In this document: positions 7,361 through 14,933 of the stretch, one piece after another | How positions within the stretch are numbered: position 1 is the first letter of the stretch | Layout of the letters: every line of letters begins with the position of its first letter | Origin: Thermoproteati archaeon | GTDB taxonomy: Archaea; Thermoproteota; Thermoprotei_A; Marsarchaeales; UBA168 | Assembly (NCBI GenBank): GCA_023256295.1 | Contig: JAGDXH010000028.1 | Coordinates: 1-25,245 of the forward strand | DNA length: 25,245 nt | Direction of reading: 5' to 3' | Translations under genes and position numbers: made by a program | Notes under the pieces: model-generated | Told to the model about the DNA's origin: nothing | The model's input: only the letters and a program-made list of their open reading frames with translations | Databases searched by the model: none

Positions 7361-7379
7361 CAGACTCAGGCTTAGCTGC

Positions 7380-8444
7380 ATGGAGCTACACGCCAGTTTG
7401 GGATTTTTCTTTTTGATACTGATCTTCTTTGTGGGTTTGGGGGCTGGTTTTGGCATAAACTTCATCGCTTATTACAGCCCGCTTCAGGCACGTTATCACA
7501 ACCTGAATCAGGCAAACTTGGCACTTTCGAACTACACGTCGCAGCTTTCGAAAGAGATCTCTACCCTTCAGACTCAGTCCTCCAGCCTCAACTCCTCTTA
7601 TCAGCAGCTTCAGGCGAGGTATGCATCGCTTCAATCCCAACTTGAGAGTCTGAGGTCTTTAGCATCCAAGGGAGCTGCGCAGGAGGGCGCTTTGGGGAGA
7701 TTTTACGAGTGGAGCGCGCTCGGGATCCCGCCTGTACTGCAAGCTTGGTATTCTCAAGCTCTCTCCCTTACGCCTGGGGGCGGCAAGACAGGGTTTACGC
7801 AGTCAGCGCTGTCAGACGCCGTGATACTTGCCGCTATCGATACGGGCCAGGATAGCTGGGCAGCAAGCAGATCAGCTTTCACGGGCCTGGGTACCTACAG
7901 CTCTGATTACAAGTTGTTCTCTAACATCTCAAGTTGGACCGAGCCAATAATCGTGGCCTTCTCTGAGAACGTCCTTCAGGTACCGGTCAACATGCGCTTT
8001 GGAAATAGCTCGGTCCCTCTTGGCGCTGTGCTCAACTACACGTCGACCCTAAGTTCAAGTTCGGCTGTCAACGGGAGCCTGCTTTCTCCTGTGGAGACCA
8101 TGGTGCGCGGAAGCGGGAATCAGCTAGACGTATGCGAAGTAGCAGCTTCGCTGCTTAGCTACAACGGATTTAACGTCTCGCTGGCACTGGTTAAAGTGAA
8201 TTCAAGCTCCACCAAAGCAGTTGCCATGGGTCAATCTCCACCAGTTGTGTACAGTTTTATGGTGCTTGTTCAACTTCCGAACCTTAAGGGCACCCGCTAT
8301 TACAGCAATCTCACCGCTTTTGGCATCCAAGGTGGAAACTGGGCTCTTATAGATCCTGGGTTGCCCCTTTCTCAGCAGAACACGGCTTCTTCGGCAACGC
8401 AGTACACTCTCTTGGGCGTCCAAGAGCTACCAAGGGTTGGCTAG
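7380..8444 (+). CDS. Membrane-anchored, sequon-rich protein with a degenerate transglutaminase-like core
   Basis: The 354-residue protein begins with one hydrophobic segment (about residues 7-31), then a Gln/Ser/Leu-rich coiled coil (about 33-95), so most of it probably lies outside the cell. Around residues 240-275 the pattern GNQLDVCEVAASLLSYNGF resembles the transglutaminase-like core (Cys followed by a helix and G-[FYI]-x-[AV]); a later NWALIDPG resembles the W-x-x-[LI]-D-P segment that carries the Asp. The strand where the catalytic His normally sits reads VYSFMVLVQ, with no His, so enzymatic activity is doubtful. About nine N-x-[ST] sequons are present, fitting N-glycosylation by an AglB such as the one at the window's end. 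Its function is unknown; a structural or peptide-binding role is possible. Confidence 0.7.
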   Translation: MELHASLGFFFLILIFFVGLGAGFGINFIAYYSPLQARYHNLNQANLALSNYTSQLSKEISTLQTQSSSLNSSYQQLQARYASLQSQLESLRSLASKGAAQEGALGRFYEWSALGIPPVLQAWYSQALSLTPGGGKTGFTQSALSDAVILAAIDTGQDSWAASRSAFTGLGTYSSDYKLFSNISSWTEPIIVAFSENVLQVPVNMRFGNSSVPLGAVLNYTSTLSSSSAVNGSLLSPVETMVRGSGNQLDVCEVAASLLSYNGFNVSLALVKVNSSSTKAVAMGQSPPVVYSFMVLVQLPNLKGTRYYSNLTAFGIQGGNWALIDPGLPLSQQNTASSATQYTLLGVQELPRVG

Positions 8445-8493
8445 CACCTTGAGAGGGCCGTGAATGCGCCCAGCAGTGCGTCAAAATAGAAAA

Positions 8494-8503
8494 GCATATT
8501 ATG
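8494..8503 (+). promoter_or_regulatory. psmA: Possible promoter of the proteasome-exosome operon
   Basis: GCATATTATG is the only AT-rich box in the 105-base spacer before the proteasome gene. A start about 25 bases downstream (near 8523) gives a leader of roughly 27 bases to ATG 8550, or of a few bases to the in-frame TTG at 8529. The box is imperfect, so this is a weak call. Confidence 0.35.
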
Positions 8504-8549
8504 CGCGGCTGGTAAAACCTGAGAGAGTTTGTACTCGGCTGCATCATCC

Positions 8550-9254
8550 ATGGGTTATGACAGGGTTCCAACCACGTTTTCGCCTGATGGAAAACTATAT
8601 CAGGTAGATTATGCTCTTGAAGCGGTAAAGAGGGGTTGGATAACCGTTGGAGTCAGAGCGGTTGACGGGGTCGTGCTTGCAGTGGAAAAGAAGCGGTATA
8701 CGCGTCTGATAGACCCGGTTTATACGGAGAAGATCTTCAAGATAGATGATCACATAGGAGCCGTATTCGCTGGGCTATCCCCCGACGCGAGATTCTTGAT
8801 AGATCAAGCCAGAGTGTATGGCCAGATGTACAAGTTGGTCTACGACGAACCCATCGACGTTGAAGCTCTTACTCGCTACGTTTGCGACCTTATGCACGAG
8901 TACACGCTTCATGGAGGGGCGCGTCCTTTTGGGGTATCTCTTATGATAGGCGGTGTGTTTAAGGGCGCTCCTAGGTTGTACGGTACTGATCCTGGAGGGG
9001 CTTATGCCGGGTATTTTGCCAACGCCATTGGATCTGGGTATAGCACAGTGCTCGAGTACTTCGAGAAGAATTATGACGAAAAGATTGCCCTCGATGATGC
9101 TATAGTCCTTGCCCTGAAGGCCATGGGTCCTGTCGTTGAGGGCGGCTTATCTTCTGGAAACTTCGAGGTAGCAGTTATCCCAACGAGCACTGGCGTGCTG
9201 GAGAAGCTTCTTCCGGAAAAGGTCATGGAATACGTTTCAAAGGCAAAGTCTTGA
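8550..9254 (+). CDS. psmA: 20S proteasome subunit alpha
   Basis: This is the outer-ring alpha subunit of the archaeal proteasome, which forms the gated entry pore to the beta-ring proteolytic chamber. The N-terminus GYDRVPTTFSPDGKLYQVDY is the proteasome alpha signature, followed by EAVKRG. VLAVEKKRYTRL holds the lysine region of the inter-subunit pockets that bind the HbYX tails of PAN-type ATPases. From ATG 8550 it has 234 residues, typical for the family; TTG 8529 would add seven residues and cannot be excluded, since alpha subunits carry a short gate-forming N-terminal tail. The downstream gene SBDS starts 3 bases after the stop. No beta subunit lies in the window. Confidence 0.95.
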   Translation: MGYDRVPTTFSPDGKLYQVDYALEAVKRGWITVGVRAVDGVVLAVEKKRYTRLIDPVYTEKIFKIDDHIGAVFAGLSPDARFLIDQARVYGQMYKLVYDEPIDVEALTRYVCDLMHEYTLHGGARPFGVSLMIGGVFKGAPRLYGTDPGGAYAGYFANAIGSGYSTVLEYFEKNYDEKIALDDAIVLALKAMGPVVEGGLSSGNFEVAVIPTSTGVLEKLLPEKVMEYVSKAKS

Positions 9255-9257
9255 ACG

Positions 9258-9962
9258 GTGAGAGATTTGGACATAGGCAAAAACACGGTAGTTCGGCTTG
9301 AGACAAAGGGACAGAAGTTTGAAGTGGTGGTCGTTCCAGAAAAAGCCTTCAAATTGAAGGGAGGTGAAAAACTGCCAGTTAAAGACGTCCTTGTTACCGA
9401 GGAGATATTCAGAGATGTGAGCAGGGGCGAAAAGGCATCTGAGAGCAGCCTGAGTCAGACGTTTGGCACGAGCGATCCGCTCAAGGTCGCAGAAGAGATC
9501 TTGGCCAAGGGAGAACTTCTGCTAACGGTGGACCAGAGGAGGGAAATGGTGGAAGCCAAGAGGAAGCAAATAGTGAGCATGATAAGCAAGAGCGCAGTTG
9601 ATCCGAAGACCAAGCTTCCGCATCCTCCGACGAGGATAGAATTGGCCCTGAACCAGGCCAGGTTCGCTGTGGACCCGTTCAAGCCCGTAGAGGAACAGGT
9701 AAACGAGGCGCTAAAGGTGTTAAAACCCATATTGCCCATCAAGATAGTTCAGTTTGAGTTCAACGTTCACGTGCCGGCAGAGTACGCGTCTAGGGCATAC
9801 AAGCCCATCTCTTCGATGGGGCAGGTGAAGAGCTCGCAGTGGCTTGATGACGGATCTTTGAGGATTTCCATGGTTGTTCCAGGAGGCTCAAGGATGGAGG
9901 TCTTGGGTAAGATAAACGACCTCACAAAGGGGTCAGCCGAGGTAACCGTGGAGGAGATCTGA
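9258..9962 (+). CDS. Ribosome maturation protein SBDS homologue
   Basis: The 234-residue orthologue of the Shwachman-Bodian-Diamond protein starts at GTG 9258. Eukaryotic SBDS works with an EF-2-like GTPase to release eIF6 from the 60S subunit; archaeal SBDS is thought to act in 50S maturation. The N-terminal FYSH domain includes the FEVVVVPEKA region (about 21-30) and ILAKGELLLTVDQRREMVE (about 81-99), followed by the central helical domain with DPKTKLPHPPTRIE (conserved P-H-P-x-x-R-I) and a C-terminal ferredoxin-like domain. Its place between the proteasome alpha and Rrp4 genes is the classical archaeal arrangement. The stop codon overlaps the Rrp4 start (TGATG). Confidence 0.95.
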   Translation: MRDLDIGKNTVVRLETKGQKFEVVVVPEKAFKLKGGEKLPVKDVLVTEEIFRDVSRGEKASESSLSQTFGTSDPLKVAEEILAKGELLLTVDQRREMVEAKRKQIVSMISKSAVDPKTKLPHPPTRIELALNQARFAVDPFKPVEEQVNEALKVLKPILPIKIVQFEFNVHVPAEYASRAYKPISSMGQVKSSQWLDDGSLRISMVVPGGSRMEVLGKINDLTKGSAEVTVEEI

Positions 9963-10720
9963 TGAAGTTGTCAGAGGGACAGACCACGCAGGCGAGGGAA
10001 GTTGTGGTTCCAGGGGAAAAAGTAGCTGATCAGGGGTTTAAGCCGGGGGAAGGGGTATATCGGGACGCAGATGGTCTTTACTCCAGCTTGTTGGGGGTAG
10101 TGGAGAGAGACGAGGCTCGTTCAGTCGTCAGGGTGAGAGCTCTTAGAGGGCAGTACATACCTCACCCTGAAGATATCATCATTGGAAAGGTGATCGAGGT
10201 GGGTCTCACGGACTGGGAAGTCGACATAAACTCTCCTTACATGGCCAAGTTAGATGCTCGGGATGCGGGAGTAGAGGTAGACCCAATAACGGTCGACCTC
10301 AGACGGTACTTCGATGTTGGAGATTACTTGGCCGCCAAAGTGGTTGCTTTTGACCGCGTGACTCCTCCCAGTCTGACAGTCATGGGAAAGGGCTTGGGAA
10401 AGATAAGGGGTGGGATAATCGTGTCTGTTATCCCATCTAGGGTACCTAGGATAATAGGAAAGAAGGGATCCATGATATCTATGCTTGACAAGATGTTGAA
10501 GGTCCACCTTGTGGTGGGCCAAAACGGATACGTTGTGGTCCAAGGTTCTGATCCTGATGAAGTCGCGTTTGCGGTTTCCATAATCAGGAAGATCGAGGCT
10601 GAGGCCTACACGTATGGTTTGACGGACAGGATCAAGGAGATTTTGACAAAGAGGTATGAAAACCAAAATGGGAAAGATAGCACAGGAGTCGCTTCTCAGC
10701 GACGACGGTGTAAGGAGTGA
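9962..10720 (+). CDS. rrp4: Exosome RNA-binding cap subunit Rrp4
   Basis: Rrp4 (252 residues) is one of the two S1/KH-type cap proteins of the archaeal exosome and guides RNA into the Rrp41-Rrp42 ring. The N-terminal domain has the VVVPGEKV pattern (about 13-20), followed by an S1 domain (DIIIGKVIEVGLTDWEVDI, about 70-88) and a KH domain with the GxxG loop in RIIGKKGSM (about 161-169). The last roughly 17 residues (Arg- and Gln-rich) are beyond the usual KH end and are encoded within the overlap with Rrp41 (65 bases in a different frame). The start ATG overlaps the SBDS stop. Confidence 0.95.
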   Translation: MKLSEGQTTQAREVVVPGEKVADQGFKPGEGVYRDADGLYSSLLGVVERDEARSVVRVRALRGQYIPHPEDIIIGKVIEVGLTDWEVDINSPYMAKLDARDAGVEVDPITVDLRRYFDVGDYLAAKVVAFDRVTPPSLTVMGKGLGKIRGGIIVSVIPSRVPRIIGKKGSMISMLDKMLKVHLVVGQNGYVVVQGSDPDEVAFAVSIIRKIEAEAYTYGLTDRIKEILTKRYENQNGKDSTGVASQRRRCKE

Positions 10721-11423
10721 TGGCCGGAGGATAGACGAGGCCAGACCGTTTGAGGTTCAGGTCGGCGTTCTAACGCAGGCGAATGGGTCAGCCTTGGTAA
10801 AACAAGGCAAAAACCTAATACTTGCGGGGGTTATAGGTCCGTACGAGGCAGAGAGGCACTCTCAGTATCTTGACAGAGGAGTGCTAAGGACCAGATACCA
10901 CATGCAGCCTTACTCTACCAACGAGAGGAAGTCGCCTACGTTCACGCGGAGAGAGATCGAGCTCAGCAGGGCAGTCAGAGAGGCGCTGGAGCCAGCAGTC
11001 ATACTGACTGATCTGCCTAGGGCTCAGATTGACGTCTTCATAGAGGTGCTTCAGGCGGACGGTGGGACGCGTTGTGCCTCCGTCAACGCTGCGAGCGTGG
11101 CGTTGGCTGACGCAGGTGTCCCGATGAGGGACTTGGTTACCGCTGTGGCGATTGGTAAGGTGCGTGATACGTTAGTGGTAGACATAAACGATCTGGAGGA
11201 CGAGAACGGTCAGGCGGATTTCCCGATAGCCATGATGCCAAGCAAAGGCAAGATAACCCTTCTTCAGATGAACGGCCTTTTGACTCAAGAGGAAATCCAA
11301 AAGTCCATCGAGATGGCGCGCGGTGTGATAAGGTCCCTTTATGAGGTCCAAGTGGAAGCTTTGAAGAGGCGGTATGCGCCGCTTGCTGCCTCTGGCAATA
11401 GAGAGGGTGGTTCGGATGCGTAA
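10656..11423 (+). CDS. rrp41: Exosome catalytic subunit Rrp41 (RNase PH fold)
   Basis: Rrp41 is the phosphorolytic 3'-5' RNase subunit of the archaeal exosome. The 255-residue frame contains SDGRRIDEARP, the RNA-contacting LRTRYHMQPYS region, the QADGGTRCASVNAASVALADAG core, and DLEDENGQADFPIA, which holds the catalytic aspartate of active RNase PH-fold subunits. This distinguishes it from Rrp42. Two starts are possible: ATG 10656, which begins right after a GAGGT sequence, and ATG 10668 with that sequence 12 bases upstream. Both lie within the end of Rrp4. The stop TAA overlaps the likely Rrp42 start. Confidence 0.96.
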   Translation: MKTKMGKIAQESLLSDDGVRSDGRRIDEARPFEVQVGVLTQANGSALVKQGKNLILAGVIGPYEAERHSQYLDRGVLRTRYHMQPYSTNERKSPTFTRREIELSRAVREALEPAVILTDLPRAQIDVFIEVLQADGGTRCASVNAASVALADAGVPMRDLVTAVAIGKVRDTLVVDINDLEDENGQADFPIAMMPSKGKITLLQMNGLLTQEEIQKSIEMARGVIRSLYEVQVEALKRRYAPLAASGNREGGSDA

Positions 11424-12252
11424 GCCGTCCTTTCAAGGTGCTTTGAGACAGGACTTCTTGGAGGTCATGCTGTCAAAGCTTGAATCTGGGCAAAGGATGG
11501 ACGGCAGAAACCTTGAAGCCTATCGGGAGCTTAAGGTAGAGCTAGGGGTAGTGCCAAAGGCAGAGGGGAGCGCCGAGGTTTGGCTGGGGCAGACCAACGT
11601 CATGGCTGGAGTAAAGGTGGGGACGGGTACGCCTTTTCCAGACACGCCTGACGAAGGAGTATTGACGGTGAGCCTTGATCTTGCTCCTTTTGCTCACCCT
11701 GATTACCAGCCCGGTCCTCCAGATGAGAAGGCGATAGGATGGGGCCGCGTGGTTGATAGGGGCATAAGGGAAGGAAAAGCGCTTGATCTTTCGTCTTTGG
11801 TGATAGAGCCGGGAAAGAAGGTAGTCACGCTATGGCTTGACCTTACCCTTCTCAATCAAGATGGCAACGCTCAAGACGCAGCCGCTTTGGCTGCCTTGGG
11901 TGCCTTGCTCACTACTCGCTTCCCAGACGAGGTTTCAACCGTGCTTGGAAAGAGCTGGTTGGAGCTATCTCACTATCCCCTATCTGTCACGCTGGCCAAG
12001 TTGAACGATTATCTCATGGTTGATCCGACGCTTGACGAAGAGGAGTTCGCTCAGACGGAGCTAACCATTTCCGCTATAGAGGATGGAAGGATCTCATCCA
12101 TGCAGAAGGTATTGTCTGGTCCTCTTACCCAGGAGGATGTGGTTAGGGCAGTCAGCATTGCGAGGCACAAGACCGAAGAGCTGAGGAACTTGATATTTGA
12201 GGCAGTCAAAAGGCATAAAAGCCGGGATTCTGAGCCCTTGGGTCAAGCTTGA
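11416..12252 (+). CDS. rrp42: Exosome ring subunit Rrp42 (non-catalytic RNase PH fold)
   Basis: Rrp42 alternates with Rrp41 in the hexameric exosome ring. It has the GQRMDGRNLEAYRELKVELG entry (compare S-x-G-R-R in Rrp41), a longer insertion near DLAPFAHPDYQPGPPDE, and lacks the EDxxGxxD-type catalytic aspartate arrangement, having VDPTLDEEEFAQTELT there instead. I chose ATG 11416, which overlaps the Rrp41 TAA (ATGCGTAA) and follows a GAGGGTGG sequence; the open frame extends to 11374, but the extra 14 residues do not look like the family. This gives 278 residues, normal for Rrp42. The stop overlaps the eL43 TTG start. Confidence 0.95.
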   Translation: MRKPSFQGALRQDFLEVMLSKLESGQRMDGRNLEAYRELKVELGVVPKAEGSAEVWLGQTNVMAGVKVGTGTPFPDTPDEGVLTVSLDLAPFAHPDYQPGPPDEKAIGWGRVVDRGIREGKALDLSSLVIEPGKKVVTLWLDLTLLNQDGNAQDAAALAALGALLTTRFPDEVSTVLGKSWLELSHYPLSVTLAKLNDYLMVDPTLDEEEFAQTELTISAIEDGRISSMQKVLSGPLTQEDVVRAVSIARHKTEELRNLIFEAVKRHKSRDSEPLGQA

Positions 12253-12488
12253 GTGCGATAAAGGAGAGGGCAGGGGGCGAGGCAGGAGTAAAGTACGGCA
12301 TGAAGCTCAGAAGAGATTACGTCAGGCTCAAGAGCCAGAGGAAGCAGCCCATGCGCTGCCCAAAGTGCGGCAAGAGGACTGAGATGTACAGGGTGGCCGT
12401 TGGCATATGGCGGTGCCCTAGGTGCGGTTATGAGTTTGCAGGGTCAGCGTTTAGTCCAAAGCCCTACGGTCAGGTCATAAGTGCATGA
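12249..12488 (+). CDS. rpl37ae: Large-subunit ribosomal protein eL43 (L37Ae)
   Basis: This is a 79-residue zinc-ribbon ribosomal protein of the 50S subunit. Two CxxC knuckles, MRCPKCGK (about 35-42) and WRCPRCGY (about 54-61), bind zinc; the basic segment KYGMKLRRDYVRLKSQRKQ precedes them. The start is TTG at 12249, overlapping the Rrp42 stop (TTGA), and its stop overlaps the Pcc1 start (ATGA). Its location after Rrp42 follows the archaeal exosome superoperon. In many archaea a small RNA polymerase subunit gene (rpoP/Rpb12) lies between eL43 and Pcc1; there is no room for it here. Confidence 0.95.
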   Translation: MSAIKERAGGEAGVKYGMKLRRDYVRLKSQRKQPMRCPKCGKRTEMYRVAVGIWRCPRCGYEFAGSAFSPKPYGQVISA

Positions 12489-12814
12489 CGCCCTATCTAA
12501 GAAAAGTAGAGGTCAGCCTCAGGCAGGAGACGTCTCTTGCAGATGTAATCTGTAGGGCCCTCTCCCCAGACATTGAGGGTGAAGTCAAAGTCTTGAGTGG
12601 GAGCTTGGAGCTTCTCTACGTTGCCCCCTCGGAGTCCAAGGCCAGAGCTTACATCGAGACCCAAGTCAGACTGATTTCGGCAATCCTTAAAACCCTAGAA
12701 GTGTTGAAGGCAAATGGCCGAACAGGGCAGTTCTCAGGATTACGCGGAAAAGATCGAGACGTTGAACGAACAGCTCAGGTTGGTCTTAGAGGAGAAGCAG
12801 AGCTTGGAGCTTGA
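12485..12814 (+). CDS. pcc1: KEOPS complex subunit Pcc1
   Basis: Pcc1 is the small dimerisation subunit of the KEOPS complex (with Kae1, Bud32, Cgi121), which makes t6A37 on ANN-decoding tRNAs. The core, about residues 1-75, contains the beta-alpha-beta pattern with LYVAPSESKARAYIETQVRLISAILKTLEVL, a late helix typical of Pcc1. The ORF then continues about 34 residues (Arg/Gly-rich) beyond the usual end, reading out of frame for 101 bases across the start of prefoldin beta. The ATG overlaps the eL43 stop (ATGA). Identity depends on small-family pattern plus strongly conserved context. Confidence 0.8.
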   Translation: MTPYLRKVEVSLRQETSLADVICRALSPDIEGEVKVLSGSLELLYVAPSESKARAYIETQVRLISAILKTLEVLKANGRTGQFSGLRGKDRDVERTAQVGLRGEAELGA

Positions 12815-13073
12815 GGTCAAGGACATAGATCGGGTCTTGTCGGAGATAGCTGGGCTTCCTGATGGAGAGTCCGTCTACCAGTTAGTTGGAAGTGTTCTCG
12901 TCAAAAAGGGTAGGGATGAGCTTTCGAAGGAGCTTCAAGAAAAGAAGGAAAAAGATGCCCTGATGCTTCAAACTTTGGCCCAGCGCGAGCAGAGCATAAA
13001 CGAAGAGGTCAAGAGGCTCAGGAAGGAGATGCTGTTTAGGGCGCAGCCCTTCAGGGCTCCGACCGGTGCATGA
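12714..13073 (+). CDS. pfdB: Prefoldin beta subunit
   Basis: This 119-residue chaperone subunit forms with the alpha subunit the hexameric prefoldin that passes unfolded proteins to the thermosome. Two long heptad-rich helices (about residues 8-45 and 72-107) flank a short beta-hairpin region, DGESVYQLVGSVLVKKGRDEL, the typical prefoldin-beta order. The GSVLVK motif in the hairpin is conserved in this subunit. The start ATG 12714 lies inside the Pcc1 frame; its stop overlaps the DHH gene start (ATGA). Regulation is presumably with the whole superoperon. Confidence 0.93.
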   Translation: MAEQGSSQDYAEKIETLNEQLRLVLEEKQSLELEVKDIDRVLSEIAGLPDGESVYQLVGSVLVKKGRDELSKELQEKKEKDALMLQTLAQREQSINEEVKRLRKEMLFRAQPFRAPTGA

Positions 13074-14047
13074 AGTATTTGGGCTCTGAAGGTTTCCTCA
13101 AAGAACTCCTGCGGGCATCGAGGGGGCACAAGGTCGGCATATTCACTCACGCGCGGGCAGATCCTGATGGCTATGGATCTGCCTATGCCCTGTACAGTTT
13201 GCTATTGGGATCCGGCGTCTCTCTTGTGAGAGCTTACCTAGATGACATGAATTCCCTCTCGAAAGGAATGTGCTCCTACTTTCCCATGTCTCTTCCGGAA
13301 GAGGATTTTATTCCAGATGTCGCGGTGGTTGTAGATACTTGCGGCCTGAAGCAAGCCCATAGGGGCGACGAGTTCTCTGGCAGGGACATCTTCGTGATCG
13401 ATCATCACAGGTGCCGGGGTTCCAGCACGACTGGTTTCGGCATGATAGTGCCAGAAGCATCTTCTACCTCAGAGCTCGTCTTGGCCTTGCTGGCCTCCTC
13501 ATCTTTTCCAGCTCCGCCACAAGTTTATACCGCGCTTCTGACGGGCCTGTTCTTTGATACGGGCAACCTCAAGTACGGGGGAAAGGACAGCTTGATTTCT
13601 GCTTGTCGCATGCTGGAAGCTGGGGCAGATCATGGATTGGCCACTTCCCTGGCCACAAGGGAACAGAGTCTGTCGCTGAGGACAGCAAAGCTGAAGGCTG
13701 CTCAGAGGGCGGAGATTGTAAGGATTGGGGACTTGCTGGTTGCCTTCTCTGTCGTTGGTTCGTTCGAGGCGGAATCAGCGCAGGGGCTTGTCGAGCTTGG
13801 AGCTGATGTCTCATTCGTAGCTGCGAATCGCAAGGGGGGGTCTAGGGTGTCAGGTAGGGCTGGAGAAAGGGCAATCAAGGAAGGGATAGATCTCACGGAC
13901 CTCCTAGGCAACTTGGGTGGAGGGCACAAAGGGGCAGCAGGGGCCTTTTTTGAATTGGACGCAGAAGGGGCCATTGCAGAGGTCCGGAGACTGGCTCTTT
14001 CTTACTTGGGATCTCCAAGGGCTGGTCGTTCAGGAATGCCTTTTTAG
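13070..14047 (+). CDS. DHH/DHHA1-family phosphoesterase
   Basis: This is a 325-residue member of the DHH family (RecJ/NrnA-like metal-dependent phosphoesterases). Motif I is ARADPDGYGSA (about 28-38), motif II VVDTCG (about 87-92), motif III VIDHHR (about 107-112), and a further aspartate in FFDTGN (about 162-167). The C-terminal DHHA1 substrate-binding domain ends with GGHKGAAGA. All core metal ligands are therefore present. DHH proteins are commonly found next to the archaeal exosome superoperon; NrnA-type activity on nanoRNA or pAp is a reasonable inference, RecJ-like ssDNA exonuclease less so given the length. A short T-run follows the stop region (14041-14045). Confidence 0.88.
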   Translation: MKYLGSEGFLKELLRASRGHKVGIFTHARADPDGYGSAYALYSLLLGSGVSLVRAYLDDMNSLSKGMCSYFPMSLPEEDFIPDVAVVVDTCGLKQAHRGDEFSGRDIFVIDHHRCRGSSTTGFGMIVPEASSTSELVLALLASSSFPAPPQVYTALLTGLFFDTGNLKYGGKDSLISACRMLEAGADHGLATSLATREQSLSLRTAKLKAAQRAEIVRIGDLLVAFSVVGSFEAESAQGLVELGADVSFVAANRKGGSRVSGRAGERAIKEGIDLTDLLGNLGGGHKGAAGAFFELDAEGAIAEVRRLALSYLGSPRAGRSGMPF

Positions 14048-14075
14048 ATGGGACCCGTTTCGACGTGACTAGCGC

Positions 14076-14933
14076 TTGCTTGCCATAGAGGTTCGCGGTC
14101 TCCGGTTTTCTTACTCGGGCTCTTCATCAGAGGCTCTGAAAGGAGTCGACTTATCTGTGGCAGAAGGAGAGTTTGCGGTCATTGCTGGCCCGAGTGGCTG
14201 CGGCAAGTCCACGCTGATAAGGGCCATAAACGGCTTGATTCCCAGATTCTATCAGGGCAAATACTCTGGAACCGTGATCGTCGGGGGGCAACGGGTTTCT
14301 GAAAGGGAACCCCACGAGCTCTTTGGGATAGTGGGAACGGTTTTTCAGGAGCCAGAGAGTCAACTGCTGACATTTTCCGTGGAGAGAGAGTTGGCATTTC
14401 CGCTTGAAAACGCTGGAATTCCCAGGGAAGAAATGAGGGATCGCGTTGATCACATGCTTAGGAGGTTTGGTCTCTTCGACTACAGGAAGAGATCCCCCTG
14501 GCAACTCAGTGGAGGAGAGCAGCAGAAGGTCGCTCTGGCGGCAGCCTTGATACCAGAGCCAAAGATACTGCTGTTGGACGAACCGACTTCGAACCTGGAT
14601 CCGGTTTCGGCGCTTTCGCTCCTGCAGCTGGTAAAGCGCGAGAACGAACGTGGGACAACCGTTGTGCTCAGTGAGCACAGGATGTCCTTGGTTGCTGGGT
14701 TGGCGGATCGCTTGGTGGTGATGGAGGACGGAAAGGTCACCGATGACGGCCCGCCTGGGGAAATCCTTGACAGGTCGCAGGGATTGGTGGAGGTGCCGTT
14801 CACGATTGCGCTGGCCAAGCTTTTGAGGCAGAGGTCGATCCCAATTGAGGGTTATCCCTTGACCCCTAAGGAGTTCGTGGAAGCCCTGAGCGCGGTGAAG
14901 GCGCTTGGAGGGAAAGGTCATGAACGCGATTGA
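14076..14933 (+). CDS. ecfA1: ECF transporter ATPase subunit EcfA1
   Basis: This 285-residue ABC ATPase is the first of a pair energising an energy-coupling-factor importer. Walker A GPSGCGKST is at residues 38-46, the Q-loop is in VFQEPESQ (about 91-98), the ABC signature LSGGEQQK at about 146-153, Walker B ILLLDEPT at about 167-174, and the H-loop in LSEHRMS (about 207-213). FQEPESQL is characteristic of Ecf/Cbi-type ATPases. The start is TTG at 14076, 28 bases after the DHH stop. The C-terminal domain after residue 225 is normal for EcfA proteins. It is followed by EcfA2 with a 14-base overlap. Confidence 0.92.
   Translation: MLAIEVRGLRFSYSGSSSEALKGVDLSVAEGEFAVIAGPSGCGKSTLIRAINGLIPRFYQGKYSGTVIVGGQRVSEREPHELFGIVGTVFQEPESQLLTFSVERELAFPLENAGIPREEMRDRVDHMLRRFGLFDYRKRSPWQLSGGEQQKVALAAALIPEPKILLLDEPTSNLDPVSALSLLQLVKRENERGTTVVLSEHRMSLVAGLADRLVVMEDGKVTDDGPPGEILDRSQGLVEVPFTIALAKLLRQRSIPIEGYPLTPKEFVEALSAVKALGGKGHERD

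Larger units (their letters stand above)
6668..7379. other. Gene-poor, inverted-repeat-rich spacer of about 710 bases
   Basis: This is by far the longest non-coding stretch in an otherwise gapless window. Two minus-strand open frames (6681-6965 and 6962-7273) exist, but their translations have no recognisable motif, are rich in Ser, Pro and Arg, and look like readings antisense to structured RNA. The stretch holds at least eight perfect or near-perfect stems of 4-11 bp, a probable tnpB remnant (7023-7214) and the promoter of the downstream gene. I searched by eye for RNase P RNA (GGAAAGUC, ACAGAA, GCAAGG), SRP RNA (GGUCCGGAAGG), 5S rRNA and tRNA signatures on both strands and found none. Confidence 0.6.

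Noticed and set aside
6668-7379. RNase P RNA, SRP RNA, 5S rRNA or intron-containing tRNA in the large spacer
   Set aside because: None of the universal core motifs was found on either strand, and T-arm/B-box-like stretches (for example near 7265) lack matching stems.
11374-11415. N-terminal extension of Rrp42
   Set aside because: The extra 14 codons overlap Rrp41 and do not resemble the family; ATG 11416 overlaps the Rrp41 stop and has a purine-rich sequence upstream.
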